Below the pieces are notes generated by a model. The model was not told the DNA's origin and made no database searches. It saw nothing but the letters and a program-made list of their open reading frames with translations. Position numbers and translations under genes: made by a program. This document shows, in pieces, positions 6,958-13,898 of a stretch of DNA of 15,822 nt. The DNA lies in assembly GCA_900552055.1 (NCBI GenBank), contig URYI01000035.1, positions 1-15,822 on the forward strand. The letters run 5' to 3'. Within the stretch, counting starts at the first letter, position 1. Each line of letters begins with the position of its first letter. The stretch comes from an uncultured Eubacteriales bacterium. Its GTDB lineage: Bacteria; Bacillota; Clostridia; Christensenellales; QALW01.

Positions 6958-7019
6958 TCCGGCTTTTTGGACGTCTTAAAGCGAGCGGCTTTAAGAGGTT
7001 CTAATTATAAAAAGCCGGA
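6958..7019. repeat. large nested palindrome upstream of the carboxypeptidase gene
   Basis: The outer arms TCCGGCTTTTT (6958-6968) and AAAAAGCCGGA (7009-7019) are perfectly complementary over 11 bases. Inside them, TCTTAAAGC (6974-6982) and GCTTTAAGA (6988-6996) form a second perfect nine-base stem capped by GAGCG. The nested structure is symmetric, so it could terminate transcripts from either side, form a cruciform, or be a degenerate mobile palindrome. Its apex repeats the core of the terminator at 4486. Confidence 0.7.
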
Positions 7020-7064
7020 TTATATATGCGCTGAAATGCGAAATTTGCGGAAAGAAGGGATAAT

Positions 7065-7877
7065 TTGAAGAGAATTAAGCTGTTTGCAGCGCTGGCGCTG
7101 TCCGCCGTGCTGCTGTTTACAAATTTATATATGACGGAGAAAAGCCAGGCGTCGGGTTCGGCCTATATAGTAATTAACGCGGAGGACAATAAGGTGCTTA
7201 TGGAATCCAACGCGCAGGCGCGTCTGCCTATGGCCAGCACTACTAAGGTTATGACCGCCCTAATAGTTCTGGAAAACGCTCCGACTGATTTATTAGTAAC
7301 CGTTCCGGAGGATGCGGTAAGGGTGGAGGGCTCGTCCATGTATCTTAAGGAAGGGGAAGAGTTGACAGTTCTGGAGCTTTTATACGGTTTAATGCTTTCT
7401 TCGGGCAACGATGCGGCGCTGGCGCTGGCCTATGCTGTAGGCGGTACGCCTGAAGGCTTTGTTGAGCTTATGAATGAAAAGGCGCAGGTGCTGGGCCTTA
7501 AAAATACCCATTTTGTAAATCCTCACGGACTGCATGACGCTGACCACTATACTTCCGCCTATGATTTGGCGTTAATCTGTTCTGAAGCTATGAAAAATGA
7601 AATTTTCAGGGAAATCGTAGCCACTAAAGACAAGAAGTTTGAAAATCCTGATACGGGGGAAATAAGATACCTTCATAATAAGAATAAGCTGCTGGCCAAT
7701 TATAAAGGGGCCAACGGAATAAAAATAGGCTTTACCAAGGCCGCCGGGCGCTGCCTCTGCGCTTCGGCCAAACGCGGCGATATCCAGCTTATCTGCGTAG
7801 TATTGAATGACGGCAACTGGTTCAACCGCGCCGCTGAGTTAATGGATGCCGGCTTTATCAGCCTGGGCGCTCGCTAG
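7065..7877 (+). CDS. D-alanyl-D-alanine carboxypeptidase, DacF-like, short form
   Basis: This is a secreted or membrane-tethered penicillin-binding protein of family S11 that trims the terminal D-alanine from peptidoglycan stem peptides. A signal peptide is plain (MKRIK, a hydrophobic stretch to about residue 23, likely cut after SQA at 29). Catalytic motifs are STTK (S58 nucleophile, K61) and SGN (113-115). The third motif, normally KTG, reads KIG (220-222) within GIKIGFTKAAGRC. At 270 residues the protein stops at the end of the transpeptidase-like domain and lacks the C-terminal beta domain and amphipathic anchor seen in roughly 380-residue relatives. Start: TTG at 7065 with AGAAGGGA at 7053-7060. 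It lies between the spore-linked ytfJ operon and minDE; a spore-cortex or septal wall role is possible but inferred. Confidence 0.85.
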   Translation: MKRIKLFAALALSAVLLFTNLYMTEKSQASGSAYIVINAEDNKVLMESNAQARLPMASTTKVMTALIVLENAPTDLLVTVPEDAVRVEGSSMYLKEGEELTVLELLYGLMLSSGNDAALALAYAVGGTPEGFVELMNEKAQVLGLKNTHFVNPHGLHDADHYTSAYDLALICSEAMKNEIFREIVATKDKKFENPDTGEIRYLHNKNKLLANYKGANGIKIGFTKAAGRCLCASAKRGDIQLICVVLNDGNWFNRAAELMDAGFISLGAR

Positions 7878-7944
7878 TCAAAAGAAGGCATAATATCCCA
7901 TTCTTTTTCAAAGGTGGTTTATAAAAGCGGGGGGAATATATTAG

Positions 7945-7973
7945 TTGATTAAAAGTCCCTCTGCGCATATACA
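7945..7973 (+). promoter_or_regulatory. candidate promoter for minDE
   Basis: TTGATT at 7945-7950 and TATACA at 7968-7973 are exactly 17 bases apart, each matching the sigma-A consensus at four of six positions. Transcription would begin near 7980 and leave a leader of about 67 bases before minD. The match is modest. Confidence 0.35.
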
Positions 7974-8046
7974 GCGCCTGATTGTTATTAAGACACAGGC
8001 GGCGCCGCAAAATAAATCGCTTATAAAAAATACGGAGGAAGAGAAG

Positions 8047-8853
8047 ATGGGTAAAGTTATCGTAGTCACGTCTGGAAAGGGCGGAGTGGGCAAGACCACC
8101 GCCACCGCCAACATCGGAAGCGCGCTGGCCGCTCAGGGGCACAGCGTGCTTTTGCTGGATGCGGATATCGGCCTGAGGAATCTGGATTTGCTGCTTGGGC
8201 TGGAAAACAGGATTGTATTTGACATTGTAGACGTTCTTGAGGGCCGGTGCAGGTTGAAGCAGGCGGTTGTAAAGGATAAAAGAAATGAAAAGCTGTGCTT
8301 GCTGCCTGCTTCCCAGACAAGAGAGAAAAACGCTGTAAATGAAGAGCAGATGAAGGAACTGCTTCTTGAATTAAAAGCTGCTTATGATTACGTCATGATA
8401 GACTGCCCTGCGGGGATAGAACAAGGCTTTAAGAATGCGATAGCGGGCGCGGACGAGGCTATAGTGGTGTGCACTCCCGAAGTCGCGTCCATAAGGGATG
8501 CAGATAAGGTTATAGGTCTTTTGGGGGTTTCGGATGTTTTAAAAACTTCCTTAGTAGTCAACAGGATGAAGGAGGATATGGTTAAAAGGGGAGATATGCT
8601 GGGCGTAGAAGATATAGAGGAAATACTGGGAGTAAAAGCCATCGGCATAATACCTGAGGATGAATTGGTAGTGCGCGCCGCCAATTTGGGAGAGCCGGTG
8701 GTAAACATATTTAAAAGCGGTTCGGGCATTGCTTACTGCGAGATTGCCAGGCGGATAGCGGGAGAAGCGCTGCCTGTCAATTATAAGCTGCGCAAAAGCG
8801 GGATAGGCGCTTTTTTCATGAGATTATTGGGGATTGAAGCTAAAGCGGGCTGA
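8047..8853 (+). CDS. minD: septum-site-determining ATPase MinD
   Basis: MinD is a ParA/MinD-family ATPase that binds the membrane as a dimer and places the division site by recruiting the FtsZ inhibitor MinC. The deviant Walker A is GKGGVGKTT at residues 10-18 with signature lysine K11 and K16. DADIGLRNLD follows (38-47), the switch II aspartate is D119 in MIDCPAG, and the C-terminus (about 252-264, GIGAFFMRLLGIE) is the amphipathic membrane-targeting helix. The length of 268 residues is normal. The ATG at 8047 has GGAGGAAGAG just upstream; a TTG 34 codons earlier in the same frame is rejected because MinD begins at the P-loop strand. minE follows after 15 bases. No minC is adjacent, which is unusual for a minCDE cluster. 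Confidence 0.96.
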   Translation: MGKVIVVTSGKGGVGKTTATANIGSALAAQGHSVLLLDADIGLRNLDLLLGLENRIVFDIVDVLEGRCRLKQAVVKDKRNEKLCLLPASQTREKNAVNEEQMKELLLELKAAYDYVMIDCPAGIEQGFKNAIAGADEAIVVCTPEVASIRDADKVIGLLGVSDVLKTSLVVNRMKEDMVKRGDMLGVEDIEEILGVKAIGIIPEDELVVRAANLGEPVVNIFKSGSGIAYCEIARRIAGEALPVNYKLRKSGIGAFFMRLLGIEAKAG

Positions 8854-8868
8854 GGAGGTTGTATACAT

Positions 8869-9141
8869 ATGAGCTTTATAAAAAAACTGTTTTCAAGGAA
8901 AAATAAATCGGGCAGCGTAGCCAAGGAGAGGCTGAAAAACGTGCTTATGGCCGACCGCGCAGAAATTGCCGGCGGCGTATTGGAGAGCATAAAGCTGGAG
9001 GTATTGAAAATACTGCGCAATTTCAAGGAGCTGGACGCTTCAAACGCGGCTTTTGACGTGCAGCGCTATGATAAGCAGGGAAGCGGCATATTCAGCATAA
9101 TGGTGCCCCTGAATGCTAACTGCGAGGAGGCGGCGGTTTAG
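8869..9141 (+). CDS. minE: cell division topological specificity factor MinE
   Basis: MinE stimulates the MinD ATPase and drives its release from the membrane, restricting division to midcell. The 90-residue protein has the family plan: an N-terminal amphipathic membrane helix (MSFIKKLFSRK), the MinD-binding segment (SVAKERLKNVLMADRAEI, about residues 16-33), and a C-terminal dimerisation domain (LEVLKILRNF onward, ending FSIMVPL). GAGGAGG at 8852-8858 overlaps the minD stop and precedes the ATG by 10 bases, so the two are translated from one message. MinE is frequent in Clostridia although absent from Bacillus, which supports the taxonomic reading. Confidence 0.92.
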   Translation: MSFIKKLFSRKNKSGSVAKERLKNVLMADRAEIAGGVLESIKLEVLKILRNFKELDASNAAFDVQRYDKQGSGIFSIMVPLNANCEEAAV

Positions 9142-9246
9142 AGGCAGTTTGAATTTGCAATTTAAATTTTTATAATAGTATTTGTGTCCCGTAGATGCCT
9201 TGTCCGCCGTCTTGCATGATTGCAAATAAATTATTGGGAATTAGTA

Positions 9247-9287
9247 TTTCCGGGTCTGCTTTCCGGGTCTGCGCAGTTTATGCAGAC
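9247..9287. repeat. 13-bp tandem repeat with overlapping hairpin
   Basis: The unit TTTCCGGGTCTGC occurs twice head to tail, at 9247-9259 and 9260-9272, without mismatch. The end of the second copy (GTCTGC, 9267-9272) is complementary to GCAGAC at 9282-9287 with a nine-base loop. It lies about 75 bases upstream of the glgB promoter -35. It could be a tandem regulator site or a slippage duplication. Apart from this repeat and the glgB promoter, the 272-base spacer 9142-9413 shows nothing gene-like. Confidence 0.6.
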
Positions 9288-9346
9288 GCGTGCTTTTGGT
9301 GTGCCCGTCTCATTCAAAATTTAACACAATAATTCCAATGTCGGTA

Positions 9347-9375
9347 TTGACATGCGCCCCCCGGTTTGTTAAAAT
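9347..9375 (+). promoter_or_regulatory. sigma-A promoter of the glycogen operon
   Basis: A perfect -35 TTGACA at 9347-9352 is followed after exactly 17 bases by TAAAAT at 9370-9375 (five of six to consensus). Transcription would start near 9382, about 30 bases before the glgB ATG. This is the clearest promoter in the window and probably drives glgBCDAP. An unusual run of six C lies in the spacer. Confidence 0.75.
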
Positions 9376-9413
9376 AAAATAAAGATTAAAATTAAAATAG
9401 GGAGGGCGAAAGA

Positions 9414-11375
9414 ATGAGCAGCGGAATAAAGGGGCGTTTAAAGAGCCGTATGCTTACTGACGAAGATATAGCCATGTTTCATGACGGGACACATTCCGAG
9501 CTGGCAGATATGCTTGGAGCGCGTCCCGTTTTTAACAGCACCGGGCAGCTTGAGGGCTTTTATTTCGCCGTCTGGGCCCCAAACGCTCAGGAGATAAGCG
9601 TAGTCGGCCAGTGGAACGATTGGCAGTGCGGCAGGGATATGATGCAGCTTATTCCTCAAAGCGGCGGCATCTGGGAAGCCTATATAGAGGATTTGGAGGC
9701 GGGCCAGTTATATAAATACGCAATAAAGCATGCTGACGGGAATATAGTATATAAGGCCGACCCATGCGCGCGTTTTTCCGAATTGAGGCCGGGCACCGCT
9801 TCATGCACCTGGTGCGATTCATATAAATGGCACGATTCTGTTTACAGAATAAAGCGGAGCCGCAGTACATATTATAATTCGCCGATGGTTATTTATGAAG
9901 CGCATCTGGGTTCCTGGATACGCCGTAAGGACGGCAGCTTTTATAATTACCGGGAGCTGGCTGACCGTTTAAGCGCATATTTGTCGGAGAACGGATATAC
10001 TCATCTGGAAATTATGCCTGTATGCGAGCACCCTTATGACGGCTCTTGGGGCTATCAGGTTACGGGTTATTTTGCTCCTACCTCCCGTTACGGAACGCCT
10101 GAGGATTTTAAATATTTTGTGGATACAATGCATTCAAAGGGAATTGGCGTAATTATGGATTGGGTGCCCGCGCATTTTCCCAAGGACGAGCAGGGCCTGA
10201 GGCTTTTTGACGGTACTCCGCTTTATGAGTACCCCAATTCCTCTATGGCCGAGCAGAAGCAGTGGGGCACATTGCAGTTTGACGTAAGCAAAAATGAAGT
10301 GCGTTCCTTTTTGATAAGCAGCGCTGTATTCTGGATGGACGAATATCATATAGACGGGCTGAGAGTGGACGCAGTTTCATGTATGCTTTACCGTGATTAC
10401 GGCCGTTCCCAGGGAGAATGGAGCCCCAACAGCCAGGGGGATAACCGCAATCTTGAGGGAATAGAATTTTTTAAAAAGCTGAATACCGAGATTTTTAAGA
10501 GATGGCCCGGGGCCTTAATGGTTGCGGAGGAATCAAGCGCTTATCCTATGGTTACTGCTCCGGTCCACGAGGGCGGATTGGGCTTTAATTTCAAATGGAA
10601 CATGGGCTGGATGAACGATACGCTGAAATATATGCAAACCGACCCGCTTTTCAGGAGCGGCTGCCACAGCCTCATGAATTTCTCAATGCTGTATGCTTTT
10701 AACGAGAATTTCATCCTGCCTATTTCGCATGACGAATGCGTGCACGGCAAAAAGACCCTGCTGGATAAGATGTACGGGGATTACTACCAGAAATTTGCTT
10801 CCCTGCGGACCTATCTGGCCTATATGTATGCGCATCCGGGCAAAAAGCTGCTGTTTATGGGAAGTGAATTTGGTCAGTTTGCTGAATGGAAATATTATGA
10901 GGCGCTGGAATGGTTTATGCTTAAATATGAGACCCACAGGGATTTATATATGTTTACCAGGGCACTGAATGCGTTTTATAAGGAAAATAAAGCGCTTTGG
11001 GAGCAGGATTGCTCCTGGGCAGGCTTTGAATGGATAAATCCGGATGACGCCTCGTCAAGTGTTTACAGCTTTATGCGCAAGGGAGTTAAGGAGGGAGATA
11101 TTATTATCGCCGCCATTAATTTTACTCCTGTTGCCAGAGTTGATTACTGGATGGGCGCGCCCTATGCCGGAGAATATGAAGTTGTATTTAATACAGATGA
11201 TAAGCGCTGGGGAGGTTCGGGGCTTTTAGAGGAAGGCAGGATTTTTGCGGCTGAAAAACTTCCCCAGGACAGGCAGGCCAACAGGCTGCATATTCATATT
11301 CCGCCCATGTCGGCTCTGTTTCTGCGCCCGCGCAAAGCTGAGACAGAACCTATAGCAGAAGAAACAGAGGTTTGA
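9414..11375 (+). CDS. glgB: 1,4-alpha-glucan (glycogen) branching enzyme
   Basis: GlgB cuts an alpha-1,4 glucan chain and rejoins it through an alpha-1,6 bond, making glycogen branches (GH13). An N-terminal CBM48 beta-sandwich spans about residues 45-140 (FYFAVWAPNAQEISVVGQWNDW). The catalytic barrel starts near VIYEAHLGSW (159-168). Motifs present are MDWVPAHF (248-255), DGLRVDAV with nucleophile D319, AEES with acid/base E372, and SHDE with D440. A C-terminal beta domain ends near 640, followed by a short Glu-rich tail. The length of 653 residues is usual for the short-N form. GGGAGGG at 9400-9406 sets the ATG start. First gene of the glycogen operon behind a strong promoter. Identity is secure. 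Confidence 0.96.
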   Translation: MSSGIKGRLKSRMLTDEDIAMFHDGTHSELADMLGARPVFNSTGQLEGFYFAVWAPNAQEISVVGQWNDWQCGRDMMQLIPQSGGIWEAYIEDLEAGQLYKYAIKHADGNIVYKADPCARFSELRPGTASCTWCDSYKWHDSVYRIKRSRSTYYNSPMVIYEAHLGSWIRRKDGSFYNYRELADRLSAYLSENGYTHLEIMPVCEHPYDGSWGYQVTGYFAPTSRYGTPEDFKYFVDTMHSKGIGVIMDWVPAHFPKDEQGLRLFDGTPLYEYPNSSMAEQKQWGTLQFDVSKNEVRSFLISSAVFWMDEYHIDGLRVDAVSCMLYRDYGRSQGEWSPNSQGDNRNLEGIEFFKKLNTEIFKRWPGALMVAEESSAYPMVTAPVHEGGLGFNFKWNMGWMNDTLKYMQTDPLFRSGCHSLMNFSMLYAFNENFILPISHDECVHGKKTLLDKMYGDYYQKFASLRTYLAYMYAHPGKKLLFMGSEFGQFAEWKYYEALEWFMLKYETHRDLYMFTRALNAFYKENKALWEQDCSWAGFEWINPDDASSSVYSFMRKGVKEGDIIIAAINFTPVARVDYWMGAPYAGEYEVVFNTDDKRWGGSGLLEEGRIFAAEKLPQDRQANRLHIHIPPMSALFLRPRKAETEPIAEETEV

Positions 11376-11376
11376 A

Positions 11377-11402
11377 TTTAAGCGGGTTTTTGCCCGCTTA
11401 AA
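11377..11402. repeat. perfect hairpin in the glgB-glgC spacer
   Basis: TTTAAGCGGG (11377-11386) and CCCGCTTAAA (11393-11402) form a perfect 10-bp stem with a TTTTTG loop, starting two bases after the glgB stop. No T run follows on the + strand, so it is more likely a partial terminator or mRNA-stabilising element that adjusts glgB relative to glgCDAP than a full stop. The rest of the 152-base spacer shows no clear promoter. Confidence 0.6.
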
Positions 11403-11527
11403 ATATTCGCCGGGCGCCGCGGGACCTGGAACTTTTTAAAGTTAAAAATAATCGCATGCTTTAAGCGAAGGTTAAATGCAGCGGCGCGGGTAAATAAAGA
11501 TTAAATATTATTAGGAGGAAAGTTATA

Positions 11528-12772
11528 ATGCGGAATTGCGAGTGCGTTGCGATGATTCTGGCCGGCGGGCAGGGGAGCAGATTAGGCGCGCTTACCAGTA
11601 AGATAGCTAAGCCGGCCGTACCCTTTGGGGGAAAGTACAGGATAATAGATTTTCCCTTGAGCAACTGCGCCAATTCGGGCATAACTACCGTAGGCGTGCT
11701 TACACAGTATCAGCCCCTGGAGCTTAATACCTATATCGGCAGCGGACAGCCGTGGGATATGGACAGATTAAACGGCGGCGTGTTTGTGCTGCCTCCCTTT
11801 GTAAGGGGGAAGAAGGGAGAATGGTATAAGGGCACTGCCAACGCCATATATCAGAATATTCAGTTTCTGGAACAGTTTTCGCCCGAAAATGTGCTGGTGC
11901 TTTCGGGAGACCATATCTATAAAATGGATTACCGGCTTATGCTCAATTTCCATAAGGAGAACAAGGCGGACGCGACTATAGCGGTATTTAACGTGCCGTT
12001 AAGCGAGGCTGGCAGATACGGTATAATGGCGGCGGACGCGCAGGGCAGAATCCGTGAATTTATGGAAAAGCCTGAAAAGCCGGCCAGCACTTTGGCCAGT
12101 ATGGGAGTTTACATATTTTCATGGGAGGTTTTAAAGCGGTATTTAGAGCAGGATGAGGGGCGCGCAGACAGCTCCAATGATTTTGGCAAGGATGTTATTC
12201 CCTCTATGCTGAATGACGGCAGGCGGCTTTTCGCCTATTCCTTTAAGGGCTACTGGAAGGATGTGGGCACAGTTAAAAGCCTGTGGGAGGCCAATATGGA
12301 TTTGCTGGGAGCCGAGCCTGTATTAGATTTAAACGACGACGAATGGCGCATATATTCCCGCAACAGCGGCCAGCCTGCGCAGTATATTTCAATAGGGGCC
12401 AATGTCAGCGGCTGCGCTATTACAGAAGGCTGCAAGATATATGGGACGGTTAAAAGGTCGGTGCTGTCAACGGGTGTAATTGTTGAAGAGGGCGCCCAGG
12501 TGTATAATTCCATTATAATGCCTAACAGCATTATAAAAGAGGGCGCCGTTGTCAATAACGCGGTGATAGCCGAAGGCGCGGTTATAGGCCGGAACGCCGT
12601 TATAGGCAGCGAGAGCCCAAATGTCCGGCTTAAAAAGAGCGCATACTGCGAGGAGCTTACCCTTATAGGCGAAAAAGCGGAAATATGCGCTGATGCGCGC
12701 ATAGGCTGCGGTGTAATGCTGGAAAAGAATGTTACTGAAGATATGCTTGTAAAGGAGAGTGAAGCGGTATGA
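11528..12772 (+). CDS. glgC: glucose-1-phosphate adenylyltransferase, catalytic subunit
   Basis: GlgC makes ADP-glucose from ATP and glucose-1-phosphate, the committed step of bacterial glycogen synthesis. An N-terminal nucleotidyltransferase domain holds GGQGSRL (13-19), [15 protein letters not shown] (28-42), GDHIY with metal aspartate D128 (127-131), EKP (180-182) and YWKDVGT (242-248). The C-terminal third (about 285-400) is a left-handed beta-helix of hexapeptide repeats rich in I/V-x-x-G/N. The 414-residue length fits. TAGGAGGA at 11511-11518 precedes the ATG. The stop overlaps the glgD start as ATGA, pointing to coupled synthesis of the GlgC/GlgD pair. All catalytic motifs are intact. 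Confidence 0.96.
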   Translation: MRNCECVAMILAGGQGSRLGALTSKIAKPAVPFGGKYRIIDFPLSNCANSGITTVGVLTQYQPLELNTYIGSGQPWDMDRLNGGVFVLPPFVRGKKGEWYKGTANAIYQNIQFLEQFSPENVLVLSGDHIYKMDYRLMLNFHKENKADATIAVFNVPLSEAGRYGIMAADAQGRIREFMEKPEKPASTLASMGVYIFSWEVLKRYLEQDEGRADSSNDFGKDVIPSMLNDGRRLFAYSFKGYWKDVGTVKSLWEANMDLLGAEPVLDLNDDEWRIYSRNSGQPAQYISIGANVSGCAITEGCKIYGTVKRSVLSTGVIVEEGAQVYNSIIMPNSIIKEGAVVNNAVIAEGAVIGRNAVIGSESPNVRLKKSAYCEELTLIGEKAEICADARIGCGVMLEKNVTEDMLVKESEAV

Positions 12773-13887
12773 GGGATACTATGGGCATAATTATGACTGG
12801 CGGCGCCGATATAAAGCTCAATGAGCTGACGCGGGCGCGCGCAGTGGCAGCCGTTCCGGTTGCCGGACGGTACAGGCTTATAGATTTCATACTCTCCAAT
12901 ATGGTCAATTCGGGCATTGTAAATGTGGGCGTGCCCACCCAGGCTTATTACCGTTCGCTCATGGACCATCTGGGTTCGGGAAAAGAATGGGATTTGAACC
13001 GCAAGCTGCACGGCTTATTTATACTGCCGCCTTATGTAAATAAGGACAGCGGGGACAATTATAAGGGGGACATAGATTTGCTGAACGGCATAATGGACTA
13101 TATAGACCGCTCTAAGCAGAAATATGTCCTGCTGGCCGGAGGGAATCTCATTTTTAATACCACTTTTGACGCATTGCAGGATTTTCATATAAAGAAGGAT
13201 GCGGATATTACCATTCTTTATAATGAAGAGAGCTTTGCCGGAGGTATTCCGGTGCGGCATGTGGCTTTATTGACGGATGAAAACGGGCGGGTAACGGATA
13301 TGGAGGTAAGCCCGCACCGAGTCTTTTCCAATAAGATATCTATGGGCATTTATTTTATGGAGAAGGAATTTCTGGCCTACCAGATTGGCCGGTGCATTTC
13401 AAGGGGAATGCATGATTTTGTTATGGATGTGCTTGTGCATAATATTGAGCATTACAATATTTACGCCTGCCCCTTTGACGGATATGTGGGCCGCATAGAC
13501 AGCCTGGCTTCCTATTATTACTGCAATATGCGCCTGCTGGAGCCTGCGGTATGCGATGAAATATTTAACGGGCCCAACAGGATATATACTAAAGTCAAGG
13601 ACCAGGTGCCCACTATTTACGGGGATAACGCGCAGGTCAGCAATTCCCTGATAGCAGACGGCTGCGTTATAGACGGCAAAGTGGAAAACAGCATAATTTT
13701 CAGAGGAGTACAGGTGGCTAAGGACGCGGTTATTACCAACAGCATAGTTATGCAGGATTCACAGCTCCAGAAGAATACCGATTTGGAATATGTGATTTTG
13801 GACAAATCAGTTGTAATCAGGCACGGAAAGCGCCTTATAGGACAGGAAAACTACCCGGTGGTAATAGGCAAGAATGTTATAGTTTAA
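12769..13887 (+). CDS. glgD: GlgD, regulatory subunit of ADP-glucose pyrophosphorylase
   Basis: GlgD is a GlgC paralogue found in Firmicutes that associates with GlgC and raises its activity, with little or no catalysis of its own. The 372-residue chain keeps the fold and several GlgC-like blocks ([24 protein letters not shown], 27-50; [17 protein letters not shown], 74-90) and a shorter C-terminal beta-helix. The active-site signatures are degraded. The glycine-rich loop reads [11 protein letters not shown] instead of GGQGSRL, the GDH metal site reads GGN (124-126), and the EKP sugar-phosphate loop is VSP (180-182). These losses are seen directly and fit a non-catalytic role. The ATGA overlap with glgC and the close position of glgA support one operon. 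Confidence 0.94.
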   Translation: MRDTMGIIMTGGADIKLNELTRARAVAAVPVAGRYRLIDFILSNMVNSGIVNVGVPTQAYYRSLMDHLGSGKEWDLNRKLHGLFILPPYVNKDSGDNYKGDIDLLNGIMDYIDRSKQKYVLLAGGNLIFNTTFDALQDFHIKKDADITILYNEESFAGGIPVRHVALLTDENGRVTDMEVSPHRVFSNKISMGIYFMEKEFLAYQIGRCISRGMHDFVMDVLVHNIEHYNIYACPFDGYVGRIDSLASYYYCNMRLLEPAVCDEIFNGPNRIYTKVKDQVPTIYGDNAQVSNSLIADGCVIDGKVENSIIFRGVQVAKDAVITNSIVMQDSQLQKNTDLEYVILDKSVVIRHGKRLIGQENYPVVIGKNVIV

Positions 13888-13898
13888 GGAGGCCTGTG

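Noticed and set aside
7880..7907. AAAAGAA / TTCTTTT pairing after the carboxypeptidase gene as a terminator
   Set aside because: The stem is only seven A-T-rich pairs with a 14-base loop, too weak to call.
7945..8046. Upstream TTG start that would lengthen MinD by 34 residues
   Set aside because: MinD begins a few residues before its P-loop; the ATG at 8047 has a strong ribosome site, and the upstream stretch better fits promoter and leader.
12250..13011. 253-residue open frame on the minus strand opposite the glgC-glgD junction
   Set aside because: It covers two secure + strand genes; the Ser/Thr/Ile-rich translation is typical of antisense reading of hexapeptide-repeat coding sequence.
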